Positions 12,702 to 23,956 of a DNA stretch of 64,000 bases are shown here, piece after piece. Position numbers and translations under genes: made by a program. The DNA is from Polytrichum commune (Eukaryota; Streptophyta; Polytrichopsida; Polytrichales; Polytrichaceae): positions 16,554,001 to 16,618,000 of the forward strand of contig OX485809.1 of NCBI GenBank assembly GCA_950295325.1, in the 5' to 3' direction. The first letter of the stretch is position 1; each line of letters opens with the position of its first letter. The notes below the pieces were generated by a model. That model was not told the DNA's origin and did no database searches. It was given only the letters and a program-made list of their open reading frames with translations.

Positions 12702-13419
12702 GGGGTGGACTCTTCATCAAAAACCTAAATGATGTGCGTGGGTCACTATGAAATTTAACCCCCTATATATAAGAAGTTTATAAAGAAAATCAAATGTATA
12801 CGTACTAATGGCATCCTAGAGAATGGGCTCGTGTACTTATATTAAGCTTTTCAATTTTCTATGATAAATGCCCCCACTGCATATATCAAATATGAATCAT
12901 GAGTGAAATAGACCTTCAATACACATAAAATTTACTTTCACTTTTGAATGAAAAAGCCGTTGAACATTTTCATCTATAGCATGTAACTCAACGATTGTAT
13001 CAAACAAACAAAGACAAGAGCACATTGTGACTTAGTCACGATCCGGAGAGAAAAACTCAAGGAAGCCCATGAACACTCCCAAGAACCTCTAGTATGTAAA
13101 TACTAAAAACCTAGAAACCAAATGCAGATCCCTAACAAGAACATACATGGTAGTCATTAAAGACTATGATCATATGACAACAATGAATGAAAACATGAAT
13201 TGGATGAAATTGACACATCTCTTGTCAAAAATTTCTTTGAACCCTAGGAACCCCTTTTGTACAACTACCTATACTACAAAAAGATCAATAGCTTTTCTAA
13301 ATATACACACTAGAGAAACATCATACCTCTCCCTTATGTATATTGTGTACACTAATGCCTCAAATAATACCCCTTCTTACACTCACAAAAGTTTGTAGTT
13401 GGTATTATGAGTCCACCCC
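12702..13419 (+). mobile_element. Family-Y inverted-repeat element, copy 1
   Basis: The left end reads GGGGTGGACTCTTCAT; the right end reads ATTATGAGTCCACCCC, its near complement. The roughly 718-bp interior matches 16375-17066 in reverse orientation. An 83-codon open frame inside (13147-13398) has no recognisable domain. No target duplication is clear. Confidence 0.7.
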
Positions 13420-14344
13420 TTGGGTATGCCCCTAATGTTGCCTTTAACACTTCCTCATAATACCGTAGCCATTCATTACCATCAAGGAAGTACATGTGAG
13501 AGGACTCACGTTTGGGCTTCACACACCTTTGACAAAATACCTATTGCTAAATATTCAATGAAGATTTGATGTTTTCGTTCTATTACAACAAAGATGGGGC
13601 ATTTGATGCACTTTAGTCATCAATTTAAGGTAGAGGGTGTTAATTTAAACCCCCTCTCAAAAGCACACCTTATGCTTCTTTCCTAGTCTTGTAATTGGAA
13701 CACGCCTCAAACTACATGAATGTCCTTGGCGCAAAGCGGGACGGTTTAAGGAGAATGCATGATGGATTTGGGCAAGTATCAAGACTCAGCTATGAGTTGG
13801 CTACTTTGATGTTTTATTAACATCGTGTATGCAAAAGTTATAAGGGTTCAATTTCCTCTATTGGGTGGACAATAGGTTTTAGTGTGGGAGTGCTTTGGAT
13901 GAAAGATGAGGCAATTTGGGAGTTAGCAGGGTTGGTTTTGGACAAAAAAAAATGAGGGTTTTTTTGGGCTAGTGGCGTGAAGATTTTGGAAGATGTTACA
14001 AAGGGAAATGTGTGGGTTTTGGGAGGGATTTAAGTAGCTAGGGGTAAGCCACTATTTAAAGTATTATATTCAAATGACGTGTAATTTATTTTATCTTTGT
14101 TTCTACCATGTCAAAGCCAATTTGCTAAGCCAATCATGCATGCCACTAATTCAAGTGGACTACAAAATAAGGTTAAATAAACCAAAGGGTTGGTTTATCA
14201 CCCACTACCTTAAGTCTGAGGGTCTTTTGGATTTCCCCTATATATATTGGGTTCCACTAAACAAAGATCCACCATTGAATATGTAGGGGGTTTGAAAAGA
14301 TGACTTTCATATAGGAACCCGCTAAGGTATGAGGGCCGATAGAG
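13420..14344. other. Gene-free stretch with a family-Z-like end
   Basis: AAGGTAGAGGGTGTTAA near 13627 resembles the family-Z terminus but no partner end is apparent. The remaining sequence shows no supported gene. Confidence 0.4.
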
Positions 14345-15560
14345 TATTAGATAATATACACTTATATTTAAGTGGTGTGTGGTTAGCATATGTGAATCTT
14401 AGAGCAAACATCAAAAGACATGTATTTAGAAGAGATTGGATTGCATGTTCAAATATCTAGGTTCAATGACCAACATAATTTATGGGGGAGGGGATGAAAA
14501 AATTTATCATATATGAGATCCAAAGATAATGAGGAACATGTCTAAGTACTCGATATGGATTCTTCAATCACCTTGTATTAATTGCGTCTTTAGTATCACA
14601 TGAGAAGGGGTTGTATACCTAGAAGTGTCTGTTTAAGCTCATCAATTGTAATTTGAAAGGGCTAAACAAAGTGTTGTTGAGGTAGTAAATGGTCATAATT
14701 CAATTATTTACACAAATTTGACACCTGAATTTAAGTGGTGTGTTTGGTTAGGTGTGGATCTAAGATCAAACACCAAAAATAAACATGTGTAAAAGAGATT
14801 GAATTGCATGCTCAAAGCTTGTGAACTTCTCTAGGTTCAATAGTCAACATCATTACACTATTTATGGTATTTAGTGCCACATGCGTAATAGTGCCACTTA
14901 CCCTATTTTGAGGTATATGCTAGGTTACATTGATGATTAACAACTTCATCATAAGTGTCACATCATGACACTTGGCATTCGAGTGCACTTACTAATATGT
15001 TGGCATGAGTATGTTCAATAGTGTTATGAGGTTCATTCCCATATTACAAAATGGTCAACAAGTTGACTAAAGTGGACACTAAGGGCACGTGCCATTAGTA
15101 TGCTCTATGATACCCTCCCCTTGCATACCAATGTAAACACATGACATTTGTCATTAGTATGCTCAAAAATATCTTCCCCTTGCATACTAAAATGCAAGAC
15201 TAACATCTGAACGGTATCCCAATGTGCTACTCTAAATGTCATAATGTAGGTTTTTTTCACTTAAAGAAGTTACTTATGTTGATGAATGGAAACATTTCAA
15301 CAATAAGTGGGTGTGACACTTTGAGACCTTTAGGCATGTAGTTTAGGTCCTTCGCAAATAATGTATGTGACACTAAATACCATAAACGGTGTAGAGGAAC
15401 CTATACATTCATTTAAGAAGAAAAAAAAATCCTCACCTTGATCAAGAATTCAATGTTCACATAAAGTCCCTCAATTAAAAGGATAATGACTACAAACCTG
15501 ATTTGAAAATTTCAATCATCTCACACTAATCACATGTTTAATATCCCAAGAGAAGTGGGT
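14345..15560 (+). repeat. Two family-X copies in tandem, the second split by a family-T element
   Basis: One copy spans about 14345-14640. A second begins near 14695 and reaches TAGGTTCAATAGTCAACAT at 14850, where family-T sequence interrupts it. Family-X sequence resumes after 15392. Landmarks are those given for the copy at 3895. This is a cluster of non-coding repeats. Confidence 0.7.
14855..15392. mobile_element. Family-T inverted-repeat element, copy 2 (nested)
   Basis: The left end ACACTATTTATGGTATTTAG and the right end, complement ACACCGTTTATGGTATTTAG, form inverted termini. The 538-bp body shares its right part with 7714-7891. It sits inside a family-X copy, so it is younger than that copy. 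Confidence 0.75.
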
Positions 15561-15799
15561 GCACACCTAAAAGTCCTATTTTCAAGCTTACAAACCTTAT
15601 TGTGAAAGGAATTTACAAAGCCAAGTTGGTATTAGGATGGGTGTGCCATGTTAACTTCAATGGTTTGTCATGTAGCAACAAGTGTCACATGCCACCCTCT
15701 CTAGTTGCCATTTAGTGATTGCAAGATAATCAATGTGGGTTGTTGATGACTAGTGCAAACAACACTAAATTAGATGTCTAGGGTAGGTTGTGATGTTCA

Positions 15800-16265
15800 A
15801 CCTTATATTCAACCTAACACCCTATATTTGAGTGTTGTGTGGTTAAGTGTGGATCTCAAAATGGACACCAAAAAGACATTTGTTGGGTAGAAATTGGACT
15901 AATATGCTAACCATTCTAGGCTCAATAGTCAACATAATTGGGTGGGGGGGGGGGGGAGAGAGCTATATGACCATTTCATAAGGAAGGAAATCTTCACCTT
16001 GACGTTGATTATAATACTCCTATGAGCTCCAAAGCTTATGAGAACGCAGTGGATGAGTGGTGGCAGGAACGGTGGAGATCTTACATCGGTCAAATCCGAT
16101 AGTCGAGAATGCATATGCAACGTGGCCTCACCAGAAACCAGAAGCCAGAAGCTGCTTTCATCGCCCCTACACTTCTTCTCGAATACAACTACATGCATAT
16201 ATTGGAGTTGCTAATCATCTTGCACTAATTACATGTTTCATGTGCTATGAGAAGTGGGTATAGGG
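15800..16265 (+). repeat. Family-X copy with a poly-G tract and an extra internal segment
   Basis: The family-X landmarks run from CCCTATATTTGAGTG to ACATGTTTCATGTGC. After CAACATAATTGGG the sequence expands into a long G run (about 15942-15956) followed by GAGAGAG. A segment at about 16045-16195, rich in GCAGTGG- and AGAAGCCAGAAG-type motifs, has no counterpart in the other copies and looks inserted. The open frames across it are not supported as genes. Confidence 0.65.
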
Positions 16266-16374
16266 ATAAAAGTGTATGTCAAAGGTCCACTTACCTTCAA
16301 TGTAGTGTTTGGAGCCTTTATGAAGGACTCAAAAGTGCCACATTTCCTTCAACTCCATGGTTGCCCAAAGCCTT

Positions 16375-17066
16375 GGGGAGTGGACTCTTCATACCATGTA
16401 CAAACTAACGAAGGGGTATTATTTGAGGCATTAGCGTACAAAGTGTACATAAGGGAGAGGTATTATTTTCTCTAGCGCGTACCTTTAAAAATGCTATTCA
16501 AAATTTTGAAGTAAATGTAGATATATAAAAGAGGGCCTTGAGGTTTTGTAGTTTTGAGAATTAAATTGACAATAGATGTGTTAGTTTCATCCAATTCACA
16601 TTTTCAACTATTGTTGTCATATGGTGATAGCCCTCAATGGCTACATTGTCGATTTTTGTTGGAGTTGCATTTGGGTTTTAGGTTTTTACCAATTGGAGGT
16701 TCTTAGAGCTCTCATGTGCTCCCCTGAGTTTTGCTCTCCAGATTGTGGTTGAGTAATTGTGCTCTTATCTTTGTTTGTTTGATGTAATCTTTGAGTTACA
16801 TGTTATGTATGAAAAAGTGTTTAATGTCTTTCTCATTGGAAAGCAAAATTGGATTTTTAATGTAATAAATACTTAGATAATTCACGATTTCAATTTTGGA
16901 TATGCATATTAAGTTGAAAAGCTTAGTACAAATACCTAAGTCCATTTTCTAGCCTGCCATTAGTACATATACACTTGTTTGTTCTAGAACTTCTTGTTTA
17001 TGAGGGGGGTTAATTTCATAGTGAACCGTGCAGATCATTTAGGTTTCCAATGAAGGGTTCATCCCC
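16375..17066 (-). mobile_element. Family-Y inverted-repeat element, copy 2
   Basis: The copy begins GGGGAGTGGACTCTTCATAC and ends GGTTCATCCCC. Its interior is the reverse complement of 12702-13419, including the CAAACAAACAAAGA segment and the ATCATTTAGGTTTCCAATG end. It is non-coding. Confidence 0.7.
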
Positions 17067-17164
17067 TAGGCCCAAAGCCAACCTCATAGGACTGCCACTG
17101 GTGATTGCAAGATGATTGATGCGAGTTGATGATGAACAAGGTACGTGGTTGTTATTTGGTTACT

Positions 17165-17700
17165 TTTCCAAATTGGACCCCTAAGTTTGATTAGTTTGTG
17201 GTTTGGTGAGGATCAAGAACAAACACCATAAAGACATATGGTTAAGGGAGATTGGATTGCATTGTCAAGTTTTATCAATTATCCCACACTCAATAGTAAG
17301 CATAATTGGGAGGACATATGTATTCAATTAAGAAATCAACAAGTACTCACTTTTGATAACATAAATAAATAAGGGAGGGTCTGATTTTCAATCTAATATT
17401 TATTGATGCGTCATTGTAGATTTGCCAATGCAATATGTGTTTGGTTGTGTAAATCCAACCAGTATAAGTTGGAGAACATGAAAAATGAATGAACTAATGT
17501 GGACGGGTCTTAAGTGGCTCGTTTTCTTAATCAGACCCCTAGTTTGATTGGCGTGTGGTTTGGTGAGGATCAAGCAACAAACATCATAAAGACACATGTT
17601 TAGAAGAGATTGGACCACATCTTCAAATATTGATAACAACTCTATAGTCAACAACTCTATAGTGAACACAATTGGGAGGACCTATGATATCAAGTTAAAA
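17165..17700 (+). repeat. Two short family-X copies
   Basis: Partial copies near 17165-17330 and 17530-17700 carry GTGTGGTTTGGTGAGGATCA, CATAAAGACA, AGATTGGA and AATTGGGAGGACC. They resemble each other and the copy at 33960-34130 more than the other family members, so they probably form a subfamily. Confidence 0.65.
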
Positions 17701-17892
17701 AAAGAAACAAAGGAGCACTTCCGATTAACATAGCTAAGTAAGTAGAGGTCCGGTTTTTACATGTGTTTCATCGTAGAGTTACTAGTGCAACACAAGTTTT
17801 GTTGTATGAATGTTATCGATGGGTAGAAGTTGGGAAACATGAGAATGGGGACCAAATAACACCCACATACCTTGGTGTTTTGACTTAGTGTA

Positions 17893-18732
17893 GTGTTTGG
17901 AGGTCTCCATTGGTGCCATATACGCCATTACCTCAACTCCATGGTTGCCAAAAGTCAGCCTTGGCGCAGGAGGAGAAGGAAGAGCTTCTCTTGCTTCAAC
18001 GTTCCCCAAAATGGGACCTTGGATTCCAGGCAGGGGGGAGAAGCTCTGGCAAGGCACTCGAGCGCGCTTGCCGGTGAACAGAAAAAAAGTGAAAGAAGCA
18101 GACACACTAAATTAAGCAGGGAAATCAATCCACCCCACTCACACAGCAACCGAAAAAGCGTCAGTGGAAGACGCCAACATTGCGACTCATCAAAACAAAA
18201 GGATTCAGGAAGACACCGGCATCATCATCCTTCCACCGCCATCATCATAACTTTAATTGCATCCTCCAGGCAACGGGATGAATTCCAGCAACACCTAAGC
18301 AAGGAAGTCAGTAAGTTGGTAGCATTGCAGACTCATTGCAGACTTCTTCTTCTTCTTCTTCTTCTTCTTCGTTCTCAAGTTCCTGGAATGTCTTCTCTGC
18401 TATCAGCAACAACTTAGGTAGCCAAGCAAGGCCGGCCGCCATGGCGGCAGAAGTCACTACCCAGTTAGTACTTTTTAGAACTTGATGAGCACTATAGATA
18501 CAAAACAGCTCATGATGTCCCGTCCCTCCGTCCGTCCGTCCGTCCGTCCGTCCTTGCCTTGCCTTGCTTTGTTCGACTTTCTTTCGGAGTAAGAACGTGG
18601 AAGAGAAGAGGAGGGTCGATACCTATAATCTAGTTAACCTCTGATAGTCTTCAGGCATTTAAAGACTTGCCACCTTTGCAGGCAGGCAGAAGGAACTTGA
18701 AGGGTGGCTGAGTGATCGGACCTGAGCTGACC

Positions 18733-18772
<40 letters not shown>

Positions 18773-19811
18773 ATTGTTGGATGTGTTTTGTGCAAGTTGT
18801 GAGTGAGTGAGTGAGTGGTGCTGATGATGTAAGTAGTTGTGGCAGTCTGCCATGGGGTTAAGACGTGGGAACTTGGTTTTAGGTTGGGTTGGAATGGAAT
18901 AGGTGGTTAGATGATGAGGGGAGCAAGGGAAAACTGTGTCGGAGAATTGCGTGGAGTTGTGTCAGGGCAAGCTGGTGTAAGTTAGTAGGCGGCACTTTGA
19001 CATACTAGGGTGTGGGGTCACCGGGGTGGGCCATTGGGTGGGCGTTGTTTGTTTGTTTGTTTGTTTGTTTGTTTGTTTTCTAGTTTCTAGTGGGGAGGTG
19101 AGTTGGCAGCACTGGGCAAGTTTGTCGCCGCCCGCTTTGTCTTGTGAAGAAGTTTTCTTATGTAATTTAGGTGCCGTGGCGGTCGAAACTGTGCTATTGT
19201 GGAGCTCCAGAGCCAGGTGTAAAAAGGATGCGGTGAATTTGGATGTCAAGTAGATGTTAGTCGCATGCCAAACATGACAGTAAATGACGAGTAGTAGGTT
19301 ATGTGTGTAAGCACTCCCTTTTGAGAGGAGGGAAGGAAAGGAAATTCTCGGTAGTAGGGCACGGTTCATGTCGTTCTCTGCTTGTAAGTAGAATCTTCTA
19401 TCGAGGTGCAGTAAGTAAGCTACTTATGAGGTAGCTCTGTCGATGTGATGTGGAACTCATCACCACTCTTTTTGGCAGTGTTAGGTTCCGAGGGCTATGG
19501 TAGGGCATAATTGCATGCTTTGCCATCCCACATATCCAGTGTGTCTGGGATCCATCCTCCTAACCCTGACCTCGCCGTATAGGTACGGCATAAGTTAAGC
19601 GGTGCTGGAGCGCTGAAGCAGCCATTGACTATGGTGGCAAGCACATTGATGATGTAAGTTAATTGCATTTGTTGTGTGGGAGGGAAGCAGGTAGCTCATA
19701 CGAGGAGGAGTGGTGGTGGGAGGATGGGAAGAAGAAGGGGGAATTAAGATTAAGGAGCAGCAGCTGCTGGGAGGTTTGTTGCAACATCAGTAATAGCAAG
19801 GATAGGATAGG
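17893..19811 (+). promoter_or_regulatory. Upstream region of the MES-like gene, rich in microsatellites
   Basis: Between the last family-X copy and the MES start the sequence becomes more GC-rich. It carries simple repeats: CTT repeats near 18347-18370, TCCG repeats near 18525-18554, a GA run near 18737-18768, GAGT repeats near 18800, and TTTG repeats near 19046-19077. Pyrimidine-rich and GA repeats are common around plant transcription starts and leaders. I cannot place a TATA box or transcription start. A 174-codon open frame (17893-18417) ends in a poly-Leu stretch made by the CTT repeat and is probably leader or promoter, not protein. Confidence 0.5.
18441..18485 (+). other. Short upstream ORF with strong start context
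   Basis: GCCGCCATGGCGGCAGAAG matches a strong initiation context better than the main MES start does. The frame encodes 14 residues (MAAEVTTQLVLFRT) and then stops. If it is in the transcribed leader it could act as an upstream ORF. It could also be a short first coding exon of some other transcript. Whether it is transcribed cannot be read from sequence. Confidence 0.3.
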
Positions 19812-22800
19812 ATGGGGAACCAGATGGGGTGTATGGGTCCCAAGAAGAAGCGTAAGGGAAACAACGGCAAGGTGAACCTTGGAGGGATGCGAAAGCGTGG
19901 GGAGTGGGAGAATGAGCTGATCGAGCAGCAAGCCCTGGCTATGGCGTTACATCAGCAGCATAAAGCGCAGCTGCGGTTTGAACGCAGCCTCTCCCACCGT
20001 GACCCCTCTATAGCCCCGCCAAGGAAGAGCTACTCCGGTAAGCCCAGTAGCGGTAAATTGGACGAGTTCAAGCGGAGCGCTAGTACTCGTGCTCGCCATA
20101 TCGATGACCTCCTCCTGGAGCCCCGCCAGTTAGTCAATGGCTCCAAGGTTACACATCCATCTCTCTCTCTGTGTCTCGCTTTTTCTCACTCTTTCTCCGA
20201 CTTTCTCACACGTATGGCATCCATCCATACCAGCTCACACAGATTCTTCTCCTTGTTCTTAAGCGTTCGTCACTCTCAAACACGCATACTTAGAAATGTA
20301 GGTCTTCCCATTTCTCCTACATATATGGCATCCATGCTTCTGCTCAGACACATGGCGGGGGTTTGCAAATGTCTCGTTGTCTCTTTTGGGCGCCCTTCTC
20401 CTCCTCTTCTTCCTTGTCTTCCAATTTTGGTGAAATTGTAGGTCTCGCCAATTCTCTATGTCTGTCCTCATGTGTACACACCTCTAAGCAGCTGCGCCAG
20501 GTTATTCTTTTTGTGAATTTGTCACTCTCAAACATGTCTGCATAGAAATGTGGGTCTTCTCAATTCTCTTACACAAATGACAACCATACTTTTGCTCTGA
20601 CCACATAGCGGGGGTTTCAAATGGCCCGTTGTCTCTTTTTGGGGTCCTTCTCCTTCTCTTCTCCCTTGTCTTCCAATTTCGGTGAAATGTAGGTCTTGCC
20701 AATTTTCTAGATCTGTCCTCATGTATACACACACCTCTAAGCAGCCGGGTCAGGTTGTCTTTTCTCTGTTTATTACTCTCAAACACGCCTACATAGAAAT
20801 GTAGGTCTTCTTAATTCTCTTACACATATGGCATCTATGCTTTTGCTTAGACCGCATGGCGTGGGTTTGCAAATGTCTCGTGGTTTCTTTTCTGGCGCCT
20901 TCTCCACTTTTCCCTTGTCTTCCAATTTCCACGGAATGTAGGTCTTGCCAATTCTGTAGGTCTGTAGTCATGTGTACACACCTCCAAGCAGCTGCTTCAG
21001 GTTGTTTTTTGTGTGTTGGTCAATCTCAAACAGGCATACATAGAAATGTAGGTCTTCACAGTTCTCTTCCACATATGGCATCCATGCTTTTTGCTCAGAC
21101 AAATGGCAGGGGTTGCAAGCTCTTGTCTTTTTTTGGCGCCCTTCTCCTCCTCATTCCCCTTGTCTTCCAAGTTCACCACAAATGTAGGTCACCCTAATTC
21201 TGTAGGTATGTCCACACATCCGCAGATGAGGGTTGGCATGAGGTAAGTGGATGACTCCTCCGGGTAGAGATGCATTTCTCTTGCACAAAGCTGTACCTAC
21301 CTTGAAGCAGCTGCGTGAAGTTGTTCATCTACTTCTCCTTGTTCTCTCTCTGTTTTTCACTCTCAAACACACCTACATAGTACTGTAGGTCTCCCAATTG
21401 TCTTTGTCAGTCTGCATGCACCTATGGGAAAGGGTTGGCACGATTCATTTAGTATCTGCATAACAGGAGGATGCAATTTAATCGACAAAGAACAATTGGT
21501 GTTTCAATAGGAGCTCAGGCTCAGAGTTCAGATTTGTGGCATGTCTGTAGGACTTAGGGTGATTATACCAGTCAGCTGCTGCATGCTACATCCCCCCTGC
21601 CGATACAGTCCACAATTCACGGCTGATTTTCTTGAGCCTCACATTCTAATGGTGCCTAATTTGGATGTTAACCTGCTCTCTTTATGGCATTATACTCAAC
21701 TGATCACATTGCGACTGACATCTAGGTTTTCAGGCGAGTCGGTTTCTGTGTTCTGTATCCATTCTATTTATGATTTCTATTTGTCATACACATTGGGAAT
21801 GTGGTAAACCTGCAAATTAGACTTAGTTACTACAGCACATGTCCAAAGTAAATATCTTACCCATGCTGCATTTTTATTGTCTCATCTTCTTGGATGCAAT
21901 CTAAAACATGGTGGGTGCAAATGAACAAGTGACCAAGTAACGATTGGAAAACAATCCAACCAAGAGTTGGTATTGTGCTTTTCCTCAAAAGCATCCCATT
22001 CTGTTGATCCCTCTTTCTAACAGTCTTTGATTAGTATTTTCTACAGTTTGTTGCTATCAATAAGAAAGAGTGTCATCCTTGTTGCCTAATGTTGCTGAAG
22101 ATCATGAAATTTTGTTATGTTGATGTGTAAATTTGTCTGACGATAATTATTATTTGTATACGTGTTCAGGAAGGAGTTGTGAAAGCAACTCTGGAAACTA
22201 AGCATTTTGTGCTGGTGCATGGAGGCGGCCTCGGAGCATGGTGCTGGTACAAGTCTATTGCATTGCTGGAGGAGTCTGGATTGGTGGCAACTGCCATTGA
22301 CTTGAGTGGCTCTGGAATTGATTCTACAGATCCTAATCAAATTAAGACCTTGGCCCATTATGTGAAACCTCTTCTAGATCTTCTAGACAATCTGAGCGCC
22401 GGTGAGAAGGTCAGTCTTCTTTGGCATTATTCAGGAATCTGGAGACACTCATAGAAGTCTTCAGTGGTGTAGTGGGTGTACTCCCTACATAAGCATCTTA
22501 GAGAGTATGTACTTGGTGAGATTTTTTTTGGCAAGGGTTTAAAAGTTGAATCTTGGTAGATGCGAGAAGGCATTGTCCAAAGATAGGTAACAATGAGGTG
22601 CCAACTAATGAGAGCTTGCCACTTTGACTATGCTGGCTTTCATACATGTGAATAAGGACCTTGATTCTTATATTATTTTTGAAGCTAGAATAGAAAGAGA
22701 ACGTCCTTACATATGCTTAAGAATTCTATCCATACGAAACGAAATTCTTCACATTGTAGGTGTTGAGTCCAATCTTTTGAGTAAATAAACAAGGACAGTC

Positions 22801-23956
22801 TGATCCTGTAAAAAGCTCCAGAGTCTGCAGCTCAAGTTAAGCACGATGCCAAATTTCTCTCTTCTTAGTCAGAAGGAATTGCTAAGTGAAGGTTACTACT
22901 ATAGGCACATGCATACCACGTTGTCTACTAACATTAGGCCTGTCATTGTAGGTGATTTTAGTGGCACACAACATCGGTGGTGCATGTATATCATATGCTA
23001 TGGAGTGCTACCCTAATAAAATAGCAAAAGCTATTTTTGTGGCAGCTGCCATGATTGCCGATGGCCAAAGGGCATTTGATGTATTTGCACAGCAGGTATG
23101 TCAGGATCAACCTTGATCTTCTAATTTCCTCATTGGTCACATATCATGTCTGATTGAGGTCTGTCCTTTTGCACAAGGAGTGGTAATTGGGAGATAGGTA
23201 TCACACCAAACTTCCTTCCCTTGTTACTATTTCTTAGATTTTTTAAAAATGAGCTTTGTGCACTCCGGTGACTAAAGTATAACCTATTTTGTTGTTTCCT
23301 GGGAGCAGGAGAAAACAGAGGAAGACCTTATGCCGAAGGCTCAGAAGTTTTTGTATGGGAATGGAACCTCTTGTCCACCCACTGCAGTTGAACTCGACAG
23401 AAACATAGTTAAAGATTTGTTTTTCAATGTTAGCCCGAGCAAGGTATTGTTGATGTCTTATATATTACATGAATTGTTCATCTTGATGTGCTCTTTGTTC
23501 CAGTGTCACAGTTCATAATATGTAGAACCTGTAAATGCAATACATGTCATTGTGGCATTTGAGTCTTTCCTTCCTTAATCAAGAATTACATATGTAGGAT
23601 ATTTTGGTTTTAAATTGGATGTATGTTAATAGAACAACATTTACAGGTTTCTGACAATATTTTTGTTATTGATGCAGGATGTTGCACTAGCAACAGTATC
23701 AATGAGGCCCATCCCATTTGCACCAGCCATGGAGAAAGTCACCTTAACTCCAGAGAAGTATGGAACCGTCCGACGCTTTTATATAGAAACAACGGAGGAC
23801 CAAGCATTGTCTTCCGAAGCACAACGGAACATCATCAATCAAAACCCCCCTGAGCAGGTCTTTACATTGAAAGGCAGTGACCATTCTCCTTTTTTCTCCA
23901 AGCCTCAATCATTACATAAAATCCTAGTTGACATTGCATTGCTTGATGCAAAGTAG
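19812..23956 (+). CDS. MES: Methylesterase-family alpha/beta hydrolase (MES11-15 type) with Asn in place of the catalytic Ser
   Basis: Five exons, all phase 0: 19812-20147, 22170-22409, 22952-23095, 23309-23443 and 23678-23956, giving 377 residues. Residues 1-112 form a basic extension (MGNQMGC, PKKKRK, FKRSASTRARHID), as in the long MES11-15 group; shorter relatives such as SABP2 lack it. MGN plus a nearby Cys could allow N-myristoylation and palmitoylation. The hydrolase core begins near 113 with the oxyanion motif HGGGLGAWCW (His129). The nucleophile elbow reads VAHNIGGACISYAME, with Asn199 where active members have Ser. Asp326 (TTEDQA) and His354 (GSDHSPF) are kept. Active MES enzymes demethylate methyl salicylate, methyl jasmonate or methyl-IAA. 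From memory, some Arabidopsis members of this group have Asp at the Ser position, so this may be a non-catalytic binding protein. Intron 1 holds a tandem array. The gene looks intact. Confidence 0.93.
20265..21400. repeat. Tandem array of about 250-bp units in MES intron 1
   Basis: Copies start at TCTCAAACA-type sequence near 20275, 20527, 20777, 21024 and 21362. The first three spacings are 252, 250 and 247 bp. Each unit contains AGAAATGTAGGTCTTC, a CATGGCGGGGGTTTGCAA-like segment, CCTTGTCTTCCAATTT and CACCTCTAAGCAGCTGC. The last spacing is longer and the fifth copy is partial. Open frames on either strand here are shadows of the unit. Confidence 0.9.

Noticed and set aside
17893-18417. 174-codon frame before the MES gene
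   Set aside because: Low complexity: Arg, His and Leu runs come from microsatellites. Its start lies in family-X-like sequence, and it has no domain.
22201-22454. Short 91-codon alpha/beta-hydrolase gene
   Set aside because: It is exon 2 of the MES gene read into intron 2; the GTCAGT donor at 22410 ends the exon.
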